DNA from: Firmicutes bacterium CAG:882
Lineage (GTDB): Bacteria; Bacillota; Clostridia; Lachnospirales; Lachnospiraceae
Length of the DNA: 64,000 nt
Assembly (NCBI GenBank): GCA_000435595.1
Contig: FR895418.1
Span: forward strand, 4,936 to 68,935
Reading direction: 5' to 3'
This document shows positions 1 to 9,560 of the stretch, piece after piece (position 1 is the first letter of the stretch; each line of letters begins with the position of its first letter). The position numbers and the translations under genes were made by a program. The notes below the pieces were generated by a model. The model had not been told where the DNA came from. It saw only the letters and a list, made by a program, of their open reading frames with translations, and did not search any database.

Positions 1-988
1 CGATGTCGTGAAGGTATGCGTGCTCAGGTCCGATTCCCGGGTAGTCAAGTCCCGCTGAGATTGAGTAAACCGGAGCAATCTGACCGTATTTGTCCTGGCA
101 GAAGTACGACTTCATTCCGTGGAAGATTCCTTCTCTTCCGGTGTTCACGGTTGCCGCCGTCTCAAACGTATCAATACCTCTTCCGGCAGCCTCACAGCCG
201 ATAAGTCTCACGCTCTTGTCATTGATGAAATTGTAAAAGGTTCCGATTGCGTTGGAGCCACCGCCGACACAGGCTATCACCGCGTCTGGGAGCTTTCCCT
301 CCTTCTCGTAGAGCTGCTCCTTGATTTCCTTTGAGATTACCGCCTGAAAATCGCGAACAATCGTAGGAAACGGATGCGGTCCCATGACAGAGCCGAGGCA
401 GTAATGTGTATCATCAATTCTGTTCGTCCACTCGCGCATTGCCTCCGACACTGCATCCTTAAGCGTCGCCGTCCCTGATTTTACCGGGATAACCTCAGCT
501 CCTAAAAGTCTCATTCTGTACACGTTGAGTGCCTGCCTTTTTGTGTCCTCCTCGCCCATGAACACAACACATTCCATTCCCATGAGTGCTGCCGCCGTCG
601 CGGTCGCCACACCGTGCTGGCCTGCTCCCGTCTCGGCGATGAGCCTTGTCTTTCCCATCTTCTTTGCGAGAAGTGCCTGTCCGAGCACATTGTTAATCTT
701 GTGTGCGCCCGTGTGGTTTAAATCCTCTCTTTTTAAATAGATTTTAGCACCGCCTAAATCCTCCGTCATCTTTTTGGCATAGTAAAGACGGCTCGGGCGG
801 TTCGCATATTCATTGAGGAGCGTGTTGAGCTCACTGTTAAATTCAGGATCATCCTTGTAGTGATTGTAAGCCTTCTCAAGCTCTATGACCGCATTCATGA
901 GTGTTTCGGGAATGTACTGACCTCCGTGCTGTCCGAACCTTCCGTTGCCTGTGCTTCCTGTGTAGAAGCTGTCGTTTATGTTATCCAT
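1..988 (-). CDS. trpB: Tryptophan synthase beta chain (partial, C-terminus beyond the window)
   Basis: Condenses indole with L-serine (PLP-dependent) in the last step of tryptophan synthesis. The frame is open to the left edge, giving about 329 of roughly 395 residues. Visible family landmarks are the N-terminal [15 protein letters not shown], the PLP-lysine motif [11 protein letters not shown], the [10 protein letters not shown] segment and the glycine-rich [10 protein letters not shown] phosphate-binding loop. The start ATG follows AGGAGGAAAC at good spacing. It is the sixth gene of the trp operon, 53 nt after trpF. trpA is expected just outside the window. The family assignment is very secure. 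Confidence 0.97.
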   Translation of the reverse strand, partial: MDNINDSFYTGSTGNGRFGQHGGQYIPETLMNAVIELEKAYNHYKDDPEFNSELNTLLNEYANRPSRLYYAKKMTEDLGGAKIYLKREDLNHTGAHKINNVLGQALLAKKMGKTRLIAETGAGQHGVATATAAALMGMECVVFMGEEDTKRQALNVYRMRLLGAEVIPVKSGTATLKDAVSEAMREWTNRIDDTHYCLGSVMGPHPFPTIVRDFQAVISKEIKEQLYEKEGKLPDAVIACVGGGSNAIGTFYNFINDKSVRLIGCEAAGRGIDTFETAATVNTGREGIFHGMKSYFCQDKYGQIAPVYSISAGLDYPGIGPEHAYLHDI

Positions 989-1041
989 ATGTTTCCTCCT
1001 TATATCCGTCTTATAGATAGGTAATTGCTAAGCTATATGTA

Positions 1042-1647
1042 TTAGTATCTGACCTTGTTAATAAAGTGCAGCATCTTATCAAAATCCTTATACCCGTCCG
1101 TTTCAACGCCTGAGCTTATGTCAACCGCGTACGGCGAAAGCTTATCTATGGCATCCCTCACGTTGTCAGCATTCACGCCTCCTGCGAGAAAGAACGGTCT
1201 TTTTATTCCGCGAACGAAGCTCCAGTCAAATGTCTGTCCCGTTCCGTAACCATTGTCGAGCAAAATATAATCTGACGGAAATGTGTTGGCTTTTTCGATG
1301 TCCTCGTCACCTCTTATCTTAAAAGCCTTGATAATCGGTGCGTCTGTCATGCTTTTAAGCTCTCTCAGATATTCCTCGTTCTCATGCCCGTGAAGCTGTA
1401 TAAGCTTTATCGTACCGTCATTTGCAAGCCGTGAGACAAGCTCAGGCTCCTCGTCGACGAACACCCCGACAGGTGTTATCGCGCCGTCAAGCCTTCGCGT
1501 GAGTGCCTCTGCCTGCTCCCGCGTGACATATCTTCTGCTCCTCTGCCAAAATACATAGCCGATGTAATCCGGCTTCAGCCTGTTGGCGTACTCAATGTCG
1601 CACTCGCGGCTCAGCCCGCATATTTTAACCTTTGTCAGTGTGCTCAC
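1042..1647 (-). CDS. trpF: Phosphoribosylanthranilate isomerase
   Basis: Amadori isomerisation of N-(5-phosphoribosyl)anthranilate to CdRP in tryptophan synthesis. It is a single TIM barrel of 201 residues, the usual length. The N-terminal VKICGLS carries the catalytic cysteine, KLIQLHGHE and the C-terminal FLAGGVNADNV and VDISSGVE phosphate-binding loops are present. The annotated GTG start is directly fused to the Shine-Dalgarno (GGGAGGTG), so a CTG at 1636-1638, six nt after that site, is an alternative start that would remove three residues. The gene lies 17 nt after trpC in the operon. Confidence 0.96.
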   Translation of the reverse strand: MSTLTKVKICGLSRECDIEYANRLKPDYIGYVFWQRSRRYVTREQAEALTRRLDGAITPVGVFVDEEPELVSRLANDGTIKLIQLHGHENEEYLRELKSMTDAPIIKAFKIRGDEDIEKANTFPSDYILLDNGYGTGQTFDWSFVRGIKRPFFLAGGVNADNVRDAIDKLSPYAVDISSGVETDGYKDFDKMLHFINKVRY

Positions 1648-1664
1648 CTCCCTGAAAATGCCTT

Positions 1665-2465
1665 TTAATATCCTCTCAGGCTCTTAAGCATTACGATCTT
1701 ATCGTCCGAGAGCATCATCGTCTCGCCGATTAAAACTCCGTTCACATCCGCCGCGCGGAGAACATCTATATCCTGTGCCGTCTTTATTCCGCTCTCGGCG
1801 ACAAACATCACCTCTTTCGGAACAAGCCTTCTCAGCCTCTCGCTGTTGTGGACATCAACCGTGAAATCCTTGAGATTTCTGTTGTTCACTCCTATTATCC
1901 GCGCTCCCGAATCGAGTGCAGTCTCAATTTCTTTTTCATCATGTGCCTCGACAAGTGCCGACAAACCAAGGCTGTCCGCGATTTCTATGTACTCCTGCAA
2001 TCTCTTTTTTTCCGTTATGGCACAGATTAGAAGCACTGCCGACGCTCCGAGCGTCTTTGCCTCGTATATCATGTACTCATCGACCGTGAAATCCTTTCTG
2101 AGACAAGGGATATTCACATTCTGCGCTATCTCTCGCAGATACTCATTGCTGCCGAGAAACCACTTAGGCTCGGTGAGCACCGATATAGCTCCCGCTCCCG
2201 CCGTCTCATACTCCTTTGCAATCTCAAGGTACGGAAAATCCGGCGCAATCAGTCCCTTTGACGGTGATGCCTTTTTACATTCACAAATAAATGTGATTTC
2301 AGCTTTTCCAAGCTCCCTCTCAAAAAGGGAATCGCGGTTTAACTCCCTGGTCTCCCGTGTCTTTTCCTCGGCAAGCCTTCTCATATCCAAGGCTGAAATA
2401 TTCTTTTTTGCCTGCTCTGTGCGGCAGCATGCATATTCCGCTATCGTGTCAAGTATATTGCTCAT
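1665..2465 (-). CDS. trpC: Indole-3-glycerol phosphate synthase
   Basis: Converts CdRP to indole-3-glycerol phosphate, fourth step of tryptophan synthesis. At 266 residues it is the stand-alone bacterial form, not the TrpC-TrpF fusion. Hallmarks are [13 protein letters not shown] (catalytic Lys in the KKASPS motif), LRKDF, GVNNRNL and VAESGI followed by the GVLIGE loop. Its ATG overlaps the trpD stop by 4 nt (ATGA), indicating translational coupling. Confidence 0.97.
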   Translation of the reverse strand: MSNILDTIAEYACCRTEQAKKNISALDMRRLAEEKTRETRELNRDSLFERELGKAEITFICECKKASPSKGLIAPDFPYLEIAKEYETAGAGAISVLTEPKWFLGSNEYLREIAQNVNIPCLRKDFTVDEYMIYEAKTLGASAVLLICAITEKKRLQEYIEIADSLGLSALVEAHDEKEIETALDSGARIIGVNNRNLKDFTVDVHNSERLRRLVPKEVMFVAESGIKTAQDIDVLRAADVNGVLIGETMMLSDDKIVMLKSLRGY

Positions 2466-3484
2466 ACTTCCTGTGACGCTTTCTTAAGTTCATTCAGCTT
2501 TTCAAGTGCCGCGCCCGAGTCGATTATCTCACCCGCAAGCTTAACTCCGTCGGCAAGTGTCGCTGTCTTTCCCGAAACAAAAAGTCCTGCTCCCGCATTG
2601 AGCTGCACTATCTCTCTTTTTGCTCCCTTTATGCTTCCGTCAAGGATTCCGACCGTAATCTCTGCGTTCTCATGAGGTGTTCCACCGACAATCTCCGACT
2701 TGTCGGCTGTCTTAAAGCCGAAGTCCTCAGGCTTAATCGTGTATGTTCTGTATCTTCCGTTCTCAAAGTCACATACCTTGGTAGGCGCGCTTATCGAAAT
2801 CTCATCAAGCTTATCCATGCCGTACACTACAACTCCTTTTTTTACTCCGAGCTCCATGAGAACCTGTGCGAGCGGCTCAACGAGCGACTCATCGTACACT
2901 CCGAGCACCTGAAACGTAGGATGCGCCGGGTTAGTGAGCGGTCCTAATATGTTGAACACGGTTCTGATTCCCAGTTCTTTTCTGATTGCGCCGACATACT
3001 TCATTGATGTGTGATATTTCTGGGCAAAAAGGAAACAGATTCCGACGGTGTCGATAAGCTTTCTGCACTGCTCAGGTTCAAGATTAATATTCACACCGAG
3101 TGCTTCGAGGCAGTCAGCCGTTCCGCTCTTTGACGATGCCGCGCGGTTGCCATGCTTTGCGACCTTGACTCCTGCTGCCGCTATGACCATAGCCGCCGTC
3201 GTCGAGATGTTGAAGCTGTGCGCTCCGTCACCACCCGTTCCCACAATCTCAAGCACATCCCCCTCATGCTCAACCTTAACCGCGTGCTCTCTCATCGCTG
3301 CAGCACAGCCTGAGATTTCCTCTATCGTCTCAGCCTTTGTGCTCTTTGTTGACAGTGCTGCAAGAAATGCCGCATTCTGTGTCTGGGTTGTCTCACCGCT
3401 CATAATCTCATTCATTACCTGATATGCCTCATCGTAGGTCAAATCACCCTTCTGGACAATCTTTACAATGGCTTCCTTAATCAT
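2462..3484 (-). CDS. trpD: Anthranilate phosphoribosyltransferase
   Basis: Transfers the phosphoribosyl group of PRPP to anthranilate. It has the full 340-residue class III phosphoribosyltransferase length, with the PRPP-binding [14 protein letters not shown] motif, [21 protein letters not shown], and the LGPLTNP segment. No GATase domain is fused, in agreement with a separate trpG immediately upstream (4 nt gap). It overlaps trpC by 4 nt. Confidence 0.97.
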   Translation of the reverse strand: MIKEAIVKIVQKGDLTYDEAYQVMNEIMSGETTQTQNAAFLAALSTKSTKAETIEEISGCAAAMREHAVKVEHEGDVLEIVGTGGDGAHSFNISTTAAMVIAAAGVKVAKHGNRAASSKSGTADCLEALGVNINLEPEQCRKLIDTVGICFLFAQKYHTSMKYVGAIRKELGIRTVFNILGPLTNPAHPTFQVLGVYDESLVEPLAQVLMELGVKKGVVVYGMDKLDEISISAPTKVCDFENGRYRTYTIKPEDFGFKTADKSEIVGGTPHENAEITVGILDGSIKGAKREIVQLNAGAGLFVSGKTATLADGVKLAGEIIDSGAALEKLNELKKASQEV

Positions 3485-3488
3485 ATTG

Positions 3489-4073
3489 TTAATCCTCCTT
3501 GTCCTTTGACATTTTTATAAAATTCGCAAGCATCAGCTTTCCCTCGGGTGTCATTATTGACTCCGGATGAAACTGAACCCCGTACACCTGATAATCCCTA
3601 TGCTTAACCGCCATAATCTCTCCGTCCGCGGTTCTCGCCGTCACTATAAGACACTCCGGCATCGTACTCTCCACCGCCGCAAGTGAATGATACCTCGCAA
3701 CTGGTGTAACCTTCGGACAACCCTTAAAAAGCTCACAGTCAGTATCGAGCGTCGTATCTGACTGCTTGCCGTGCATCAGCTCTTTGGCATATGATACCGT
3801 TGCTCCGTAGGTCATGCATATTGCCTGATGTCCGAGACATACACCGAGAATAGGAAGCTTCCCGCCAAGCTTTTTGATAACCTCGGGACACACTCCCGAA
3901 TCCTCAGGTCTTCCGGGCCCCGGCGAGATAATTATTCCGTCGGGCTTTAATTCTTCTATCTCTTTTACCGTCATCGCGTCATTTTTTATAACCTTTATGT
4001 CAGGCTCGATGCTTCCCACAAGCTGATACAGGTTATATGAAAAGCTGTCGTAATTGTCTATGAGCAGAATCAT
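3489..4073 (-). CDS. trpG: Anthranilate synthase component II (glutamine amidotransferase)
   Basis: Class I glutamine amidotransferase that supplies ammonia to TrpE. The 194 residues include [12 protein letters not shown] (oxyanion loop), the nucleophile in GVCLGHQAI and the catalytic His-Glu in QFHPESI. The family also serves para-aminobenzoate synthase (PabA); position between trpE and trpD supports the tryptophan role, although amphibolic use cannot be excluded since no pabA is seen here. Confidence 0.96.
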   Translation of the reverse strand: MILLIDNYDSFSYNLYQLVGSIEPDIKVIKNDAMTVKEIEELKPDGIIISPGPGRPEDSGVCPEVIKKLGGKLPILGVCLGHQAICMTYGATVSYAKELMHGKQSDTTLDTDCELFKGCPKVTPVARYHSLAAVESTMPECLIVTARTADGEIMAVKHRDYQVYGVQFHPESIMTPEGKLMLANFIKMSKDKED

Positions 4074-4125
4074 TTTTCTTTTTTAACCTCCTGTTCCCTG
4101 ATTTTCACCTTTGTCATTCAGGCAA

Positions 4126-5595
4126 TTATTCGTCTCCCAGTCCTGATGCTTCCTCAAGTGCTTTTACAACTGCCGCCGCCTTATTGATGCACTCCTGATA
4201 TTCTTTCTCAGGAACCGAATCGGCGACTATTCCCGCACCGCTTCTGACAAACACCCTGCCGTTTTTCTTGTAGGCAATTCTTATCGCTATGCAGGTGTCA
4301 AGATTCCCCGTAAAATCTATGTAGCCGATTGCTCCGCCGTATATTCCTCTCTTGTTATTCTCGAGGTCATTTATTATCTGACAGGCTCTGAGCTTTGGCG
4401 CACCCGACAGGGTTCCCGCAGGAAGCACCGCGTCCACGGCATCGAGCGCGTCCTTATCTTCCCTTATCTGCCCTCGCACCGTCGAGCCGATGTGCATTAC
4501 ATGCGAATACTTTTCAATGCAGTGATACTTCTCAACCTCAACCGTTCCGAATCGGCTTATCTTTCCCAAATCATTTCTTCCAAGGTCAACGAGCATATTA
4601 TGCTCTGCGAGCTCCTTCGGGTCTGCCAAAAGCTCTTTCTCAAGCTGTGCATCCTCCTCTGCCGTCTTTCCTCTCGGTCTCGTCCCGGCAAGCGGGAATG
4701 TGTGAAGCACTCCGTTCTCAAGCTTTACGAGTGTCTCTGGCGACGCTCCCGCGACCTCCATATCCGTTCCCGAGAAGTAGAACATATAAGGTGACGGATT
4801 GAGCGTTCTAAGCACCCTGTAAGTATTTAAAAGGCTGCCCTCATACTCTGCCTCAAGACGGTTGGATAAAACTATCTGAAAAATATCTCCCTCGTATATA
4901 TGGTGCTTTGCCTTCTCAACCATTCCGCAATATTCTTCCTTGGAAAATAATGGCTTAATCTCACTTGTCATGTGTCCGCCAATATCTTTTTTCGGTTCAC
5001 CGTGCCTTACAAGCTCCTCCATCCTGCGCAGCTCTTCAACCGCCCACCCGTATCCCGCATTGATATTCTGCGTCGAGACATTCGCGATTAGTATTATCTT
5101 GCTTTTTAGATTATCAAATACGATTACTTTATCAAAAAGCATCAAATCAACGTCCTTAAAGCCTTCCGTGTCCTTTGCGTCGAGTCTCAATGTCGGCTCC
5201 AAGTATTTGAGGTAATCGTAGGAGAAATATCCTACCAGACCGCCCGTGAATGTCGGCATTCCCTCAATCACCGGACTCTTATATTTTGAAAGCACATCTC
5301 TTATATGCTTGTCAGGATTATCCGTCTGAAACTCCTTGTCCCCGACTCTCATTTTTCCATCGCAGCAGGTTATTATGAACTTCGGTTCAAAGCCGAGGAA
5401 CGAATAGCGTCCCCATCGTTCATTATCCTCAACACTCTCGAGCATGTAACAATGCTCGGATACATTCATAAGACTTCTTAAGACCTGAACCGGTGTCTTT
5501 ATGTCCGACAGCAGTTCCGTACATATCGGTATGATATCGTAGTCGCCGGTTGAGGCAATCTGCTTTACTTCGTCCGTGGTGAGATTGATTTTCAT
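4126..5595 (-). CDS. trpE: Anthranilate synthase component I
   Basis: Forms anthranilate from chorismate and NH3; first committed and usually feedback-inhibited step. The 489 residues are typical. The N-terminal [15 protein letters not shown] followed by [16 protein letters not shown] resembles the tryptophan-sensing L-x-S and ESxE region, and the C-terminal catalytic domain has [32 protein letters not shown] and the [15 protein letters not shown] signature. The ATG follows TAAGGAGGAACCCC. First structural gene of the operon; 300 nt lie between it and the T-box terminator. Confidence 0.97.
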   Translation of the reverse strand: MKINLTTDEVKQIASTGDYDIIPICTELLSDIKTPVQVLRSLMNVSEHCYMLESVEDNERWGRYSFLGFEPKFIITCCDGKMRVGDKEFQTDNPDKHIRDVLSKYKSPVIEGMPTFTGGLVGYFSYDYLKYLEPTLRLDAKDTEGFKDVDLMLFDKVIVFDNLKSKIILIANVSTQNINAGYGWAVEELRRMEELVRHGEPKKDIGGHMTSEIKPLFSKEEYCGMVEKAKHHIYEGDIFQIVLSNRLEAEYEGSLLNTYRVLRTLNPSPYMFYFSGTDMEVAGASPETLVKLENGVLHTFPLAGTRPRGKTAEEDAQLEKELLADPKELAEHNMLVDLGRNDLGKISRFGTVEVEKYHCIEKYSHVMHIGSTVRGQIREDKDALDAVDAVLPAGTLSGAPKLRACQIINDLENNKRGIYGGAIGYIDFTGNLDTCIAIRIAYKKNGRVFVRSGAGIVADSVPEKEYQECINKAAAVVKALEEASGLGDE

Positions 5596-5652
5596 GGGGT
5601 TCCTCCTTAATTTTTTGTTCTATCTTTTCAAACCGCTCTGGCGTGTGTGCTT

Positions 5653-5757
5653 GTGTATAAGCTTAGAATTGCTCCGCACTTCGTGCTCTCGCAATTCCGC
5701 TTTCCACTCTTCGTGTATAAGCTTAGAATTGCTCCGCACTTCGTGCTCTCGCAATTC
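5653..5757. repeat. Two 45-bp copies of a hairpin repeat, exact 60-bp period
   Basis: Positions 5653-5697 and 5713-5757 are identical and begin GTGTATAAGCTTAG. Inside each copy GAATTGC pairs with GCAATTC around an inner GCAC-TTC-GTGC hairpin. Both lie in the transcribed trp leader downstream of the T-box terminator and upstream of trpE. Only two copies occur, with a 15-bp spacer, so this is a local duplication of a REP-like palindrome, not a CRISPR. Confidence 0.9.
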
Positions 5758-5758
5758 T

Positions 5759-5881
5759 TAACAGAAATTCGGATTTCGCACTGCTCGCTTGCTCGCAGCG
5801 CTGCATCCTCATTCCTGTTACATCGTCCAATTAACAATCAGCCTTACATGCGAGCATGACGGCTGATTGTCAACAGGACGA
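5759..5881. repeat. Paired palindromes in the trp leader
   Basis: A long imperfect hairpin spans 5823-5881: TCGTCC pairs with GGACGA and, inside, CAATCAGCC with GGCTGATTG. Next to it AACAG and CTGTT bracket 5760-5820, which contains a GC-rich core. Neither ends in a U run on the minus strand, so they do not look like terminators. Function unknown; they could protect the trp mRNA 5' end after T-box read-through. Confidence 0.7.
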
Positions 5882-5894
5882 TAGCCTATACACT

Positions 5895-5935
5895 AAAAAA
5901 GTCCCTGACAGAGATATTTCTTCTCTGCCAAGGAC
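5895..5935 (-). terminator. T-box terminator of the trp leader
   Basis: On the minus strand GTCCTTGGCAGAGA pairs with TCTCTGTCAGGGAC and is followed by six T residues. Its upstream arm follows the T-box core by about 13 nt, the normal geometry for a mutually exclusive antiterminator. Confidence 0.93.
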
Positions 5936-6185
5936 GAATGTGTTAATCCGCGGTACCACCTTGCTTCACAGCCACGCTGTGCTCTTATCAGGATACTAGC
6001 ATATCCCCGGCAACTGACGTATGCCTGCACGTCACGAAATACTCGGTTCATTGTTCAATACCTTTGTTCCGTGCCCTCTGCGATCCACTTGATGACCTGT
6101 GTTCTGCCCACTCTCAGCAACGCGGGCTCTCTGTAGGAGCATAATCACCTTTACCTTCGCTTCAACGGTTTAGTCTGTTAAATTT
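5895..6185 (-). promoter_or_regulatory. Tryptophan-specific T-box leader
   Basis: Uncharged tRNA-Trp is expected to bind this leader and stabilise an antiterminator so that trpEGDCFB is transcribed. The universal T-box core AAGGTGGTACCGCG is at 5949-5962 on the minus strand. The distal Stem I shows the AGAGAG and CTGAGAG elements, and a TGG codon followed by A at 6085-6087 sits where the specifier is expected. The leader ends in a terminator hairpin at 5895-5935. The specifier assignment is inferred; the operon content agrees with it. Confidence 0.95.
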
Positions 6186-6191
6186 ATAAAG

Positions 6192-6220
6192 AATATATCA
6201 CCCATATTGAGGAATGTCAA
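6192..6220 (-). promoter_or_regulatory. Promoter of the trp operon
   Basis: On the minus strand a perfect -35 TTGACA (6215-6220), a 17-nt spacer and -10 TATATT (6192-6197) precede the T-box leader, which would begin near 6185. A CACCC/GGGTG inverted repeat (6199-6225) spans the spacer and -35 region and may be the weak end of the preceding transcription unit. Confidence 0.88.
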
Positions 6221-6237
6221 GGGTGTATTTTAACTTT

Positions 6238-8721
6238 TTATTCTACACCTTTGAGCGTCTCCACAAGATCAAGCTTTTTTATTCTGCTCGAGAACATGAA
6301 ACTGACAAGCACAGAGACAACCAGTACAAGTATTCCCGATATTATATAGTCAATTACAGGTACGGACAGACTGTAGTCGAAGTTCTCGCCGTTGCTGTTC
6401 ATCATCGCATTGAGCGATATGTTGCCGAGCGGTGTTCCGATTATTATGCCGATGACTGACAGCCATATGTTCTGCACGGTAAGAAGGTGTCTTATCTGTG
6501 ATGACTGAAGTCCCATGACCTTGAGGGTGGCAAGCTCCTTCACGCGCTCATTAAATGAAAGCGAGCCTGAGTTGTAGAGAACGACGACAATCATTACCGT
6601 TGAGAAAATCACCATCATATATACCATGATATTGACTACCTCCATGCTTTTCTCATAGGCAGCAATCATGTCGGACCTGCTGTTCACGCTTGTAACATAT
6701 TTTAATGTCGACGCATCGTGTGCACTCTCATCATCAGTCATAAGAAGAGTCGGTGTGTACTCTGCTCCCGTCTTTTCATAGTCATCGCGGAGATAAGCAA
6801 TTCCCTGTGACTCACAGCTTCTGTATATGCTTCCTACGACAGCCTCATGCCATTCATTTTTGCTGTAAATATGCCAGTATATCGTATCACCCACCTTGAT
6901 GCCCATGTCCTCGGCAAGCTTGCGGCTGATGCCGACCGTTCCCGGAACAAGCTGTGTTATCTCGTTGTTCACGTCGATAAGGTTATAAAGCCCCTTTTCC
7001 TCTATGACCGTGACGATTTCCTTTTTCTTCTCCGAGGAGGATGCGTTCTTTACCTTGGATATCTCGACCGCATCAGTCATGACAAGTTCTCCGGCAAAAC
7101 TATCCGATAATTCATCGACATCGACAAGCTTCGCATCAGCAGAGAGCTTTACCTGATACTCTGTCGTATATATTTTGTTGAAGTTAAGGTCGGTCATAAT
7201 ATCGACGAGCTGATTGCAGCCCACACCATAGAGCATGAGAAGCATTCCGACCGCTGTTCCCACAATACCCATAAATGCTCGGAGCTTCGCTCTGGATATG
7301 TCGCGCAGATTATATTGTGTATTAAAAGATAGCTTTTCCCAAAAAGGAAGTTTCTCGAATATGCATTTCTTTCCCTGCTTCGGTGCAGCCGGGCGAAGTG
7401 CCTCAGCCGGCTTAATTCCCAGTACCTTGCGGCAGCTTAAGAAGCATGACAGGCTGCACACCGCAATAATTGCAAGCGATATAATAATGTACAGCGGATG
7501 GAATACCGAATGAAGTCCCGGCACTATGTAGTATTGTTCAAACATACTCATCATGGCAGGAGCTCCAAGACCGACTCCGAAAATAAGTCCCACAACGACT
7601 CCGAGCATGGACACTAAGAGGCTGTAGCTTATATAGTGGAGCACAATCTTCCATCTCTTCATTCCAAGTGCATTCATTGTTCCAATCTGTGTACGCTGCT
7701 TCTCGACGATTCTTCCCATGGAAGTCGCAATGACAAGCACTGCAATTCCCACAAATATAACAACGAACACATAGGCAAATGCCTGATGCTGTTCAAGCTC
7801 GCTGTCAAGTCTTACAATTCCCTGAATTGATTTTCTGTCAATAATCGCAGAATAGTCATAGTCAATCGCCTTGGCGACCTCATCCTCATGGGCGAGTGCG
7901 CCTCCGTCCTTCGTTCTTATAATCATCTGCGTATACGGCATCAACTTTGCGAGCTTCTCATCACTCATATTTTCCGCAATTTCAAGCAGCATATCCCGGG
8001 TAATATCATCAACGGTAAGTCCTGCTGTCTTAAGCTGTTCAAGTTTCTCATCAAGAATCTTTGTGTTGTCGGCAATCTTCCTTGCCGTAATCTTCTCGCT
8101 CTCAATAAGGTGTGTCACATAGTCCCTTATCGGAAATGCATCATATGACATGAACACGATTGCGATATTCTCAAGGTACACATCAGCGTCACCGTCAGCC
8201 TGTCTGTATTCATACTCGGTGCTCTCCACAAGTCCCTTTATTTTTTTGGTAAAGGTGACTCCGTTGTATTCTATTGTAAAATCATCACCCACATCAAGAT
8301 TTCTTCTGACAGCGAACGCATTGGCAAGCCATATTCCTTCCGTATCCTCAGGGTTAAATTCCTCACCCTTTACAAGATACGGCGTATTGACCACGTTCTC
8401 TCTCTCAAGGAACATGTCTACCTGCACTCCCGCAAATTCAGGCGTTGTCCCCGTCACTGACATTCTGAGCTGTGCCGCCTCGACAAAATCGAGTGCTCTT
8501 ATCTCATCAAGCTCATCCTGTGTGAATCCCTCGCCGTACATCCACAAGTCTGACAAATTACACTCCTCATGATACTTTTCCCTCGCCGCATTCTGTGAAA
8601 GAACATGCCCCTCCATGGTACAGAACATTGCAATCGCAAGTGCCGAGAGCAAAAATATTGAGAAAAACAGACCGAAGTTCGACTTGAACTCCCTTAGCAT
8701 TTTTCTGAAAAGCATTACCAA
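6238..8721 (-). CDS. FtsX-like ABC transporter permease
   Basis: Large permease of the MacB/LolC-FtsX superfamily, 827 residues. It has an N-terminal membrane segment (about 20-38), a long extracytoplasmic domain, then three helices (about 325-440), a second extracytoplasmic domain, and a C-terminal FtsX block with MVIFSTVMIVVVLYNSG and ERVKELATLKVMG. The duplicated FtsX organisation fits export of lipids, peptides or antimicrobials, or envelope remodelling, not import. It overlaps the partner ATPase by 7 nt. Substrate cannot be read from the sequence. It may also belong to bacitracin/lantibiotic detoxification systems, but no BceRS-type pair is adjacent. Confidence 0.9.
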   Translation of the reverse strand: MVMLFRKMLREFKSNFGLFFSIFLLSALAIAMFCTMEGHVLSQNAAREKYHEECNLSDLWMYGEGFTQDELDEIRALDFVEAAQLRMSVTGTTPEFAGVQVDMFLERENVVNTPYLVKGEEFNPEDTEGIWLANAFAVRRNLDVGDDFTIEYNGVTFTKKIKGLVESTEYEYRQADGDADVYLENIAIVFMSYDAFPIRDYVTHLIESEKITARKIADNTKILDEKLEQLKTAGLTVDDITRDMLLEIAENMSDEKLAKLMPYTQMIIRTKDGGALAHEDEVAKAIDYDYSAIIDRKSIQGIVRLDSELEQHQAFAYVFVVIFVGIAVLVIATSMGRIVEKQRTQIGTMNALGMKRWKIVLHYISYSLLVSMLGVVVGLIFGVGLGAPAMMSMFEQYYIVPGLHSVFHPLYIIISLAIIAVCSLSCFLSCRKVLGIKPAEALRPAAPKQGKKCIFEKLPFWEKLSFNTQYNLRDISRAKLRAFMGIVGTAVGMLLMLYGVGCNQLVDIMTDLNFNKIYTTEYQVKLSADAKLVDVDELSDSFAGELVMTDAVEISKVKNASSSEKKKEIVTVIEEKGLYNLIDVNNEITQLVPGTVGISRKLAEDMGIKVGDTIYWHIYSKNEWHEAVVGSIYRSCESQGIAYLRDDYEKTGAEYTPTLLMTDDESAHDASTLKYVTSVNSRSDMIAAYEKSMEVVNIMVYMMVIFSTVMIVVVLYNSGSLSFNERVKELATLKVMGLQSSQIRHLLTVQNIWLSVIGIIIGTPLGNISLNAMMNSNGENFDYSLSVPVIDYIISGILVLVVSVLVSFMFSSRIKKLDLVETLKGVE

Positions 8722-9413
8722 TCAACCTCCTTTACATCAAGAGGCTTATCATTAACCATTATATCTTTTATTTTTCCGTTCTTCATTCTTATGACCTTAT
8801 CCGCACATTTGGCAATATCGGAATTATGTGTAACGATTATTACTGTCTTTTTTTCCTCCCTGCACAGTTTCTGCAAAAGTTCAAGAACGATAACTCCGGT
8901 CTCTGAATCAAGTGCTCCTGTCGGTTCGTCTCCGAGCAGTATCTTCGGATTCTTCGCAAGCGCCCTCGCAATTGATACTCTCTGCTGCTCACCGCCCGAC
9001 ATCTGCGCAGGGAACTTATTCCTGCACTTTGACAGTCCTACCATATCAAGAAGCTTATCAGGTTCAACCGCATTCTTAACAATGCTTCTTGTAAGCGCTA
9101 TATTCTCATAGGCTGTCAGACTCGGAAGCAGATTGTAGAACTGAAAAATAAATCCGATAACCTGTGCTCTGTAAGCTCCGAGCTGTCTGTCATTCATCCT
9201 CGATATTTCCCTGCCCGCAACAGTTACCGTTCCCTCCGTCGGTGTATCCATTCCGCCGAGCATATTGAGAATGGTTGACTTTCCCGCTCCCGACTGACCA
9301 AGAATAACAACAAACTCACCCTCAGCAATCATAAAGCTCACATGGTCTACCGCCGTCTGCTTTCCCTCGCCTTCACCATATGTCTTTACCACATCCTTAA
9401 ATTCTACCAGCAT
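8715..9413 (-). CDS. ABC transporter ATP-binding protein (LolD/MacB type)
   Basis: ATPase of 232 residues energising the adjacent FtsX-like permease. Walker A is GQSGAGKST, the Q-loop is IFQFYNLLPSLTAYEN, the signature is MSGGEQQR, Walker B ILLGDEPTGALD and the H-loop THNSDIA; the TGALDS stretch is typical of the MacB/LolD family. First gene of a two-gene operon with its own promoter and a palindromic operator upstream. Confidence 0.95.
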   Translation of the reverse strand: MLVEFKDVVKTYGEGEGKQTAVDHVSFMIAEGEFVVILGQSGAGKSTILNMLGGMDTPTEGTVTVAGREISRMNDRQLGAYRAQVIGFIFQFYNLLPSLTAYENIALTRSIVKNAVEPDKLLDMVGLSKCRNKFPAQMSGGEQQRVSIARALAKNPKILLGDEPTGALDSETGVIVLELLQKLCREEKKTVIIVTHNSDIAKCADKVIRMKNGKIKDIMVNDKPLDVKEVDW

Positions 9414-9460
9414 CTTTCACCCTCCCATAGCAAAGCATCTTGTTAGTTGTATTGTATTTT

Positions 9461-9478
9461 AGTTAGTGTATGCTAACT
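9461..9478. promoter_or_regulatory. Palindromic operator AGTTAG-N6-CTAACT
   Basis: The arms AGTTAG and CTAACT flank TGTATG. It lies about 48 bp before the ABC ATPase start and just downstream of the predicted transcription start, suiting a repressor that blocks elongation or initiation. A nearly identical site (GTTAG-TGTAAT-CTAAC) overlaps the -10 of the FeoB-associated gene at 39218-39233. Resemblance to DtxR-type metal-repressor boxes (TTAGG...CCTAA) is by inspection only. Confidence 0.65.
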
Positions 9479-9488
9479 TGCTGGCAAA

Positions 9489-9517
9489 ATTATACTGCCA
9501 CGCCGAAAAAATATCAA
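9489..9517 (-). promoter_or_regulatory. Promoter of the LolD/FtsX-type operon
   Basis: Minus strand: -35 TTGATA (9512-9517), 17-nt spacer, consensus -10 TATAAT (9489-9494). The predicted start is near 9482, immediately before the GTTAG palindrome. Confidence 0.85.
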
Positions 9518-9560
9518 TATATTTTTGACATGACAGTAAATTTATTTCATTATTTACTTA

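Noticed and set aside
1846..2487. 213-codon plus-strand frame across trpC
   Set aside because: Antisense shadow of a well-conserved enzyme gene, with no ribosome site and no recognisable protein.
5653..5757. Direct repeats considered as a CRISPR
   Set aside because: Only two copies, 15-bp spacer, strongly palindromic and no cas gene; better explained as local duplication.
9461..9478. TetR-type efflux operator
   Set aside because: No regulator gene is adjacent and the same palindrome occurs at an iron-related gene, so a metal regulator is the better guess.
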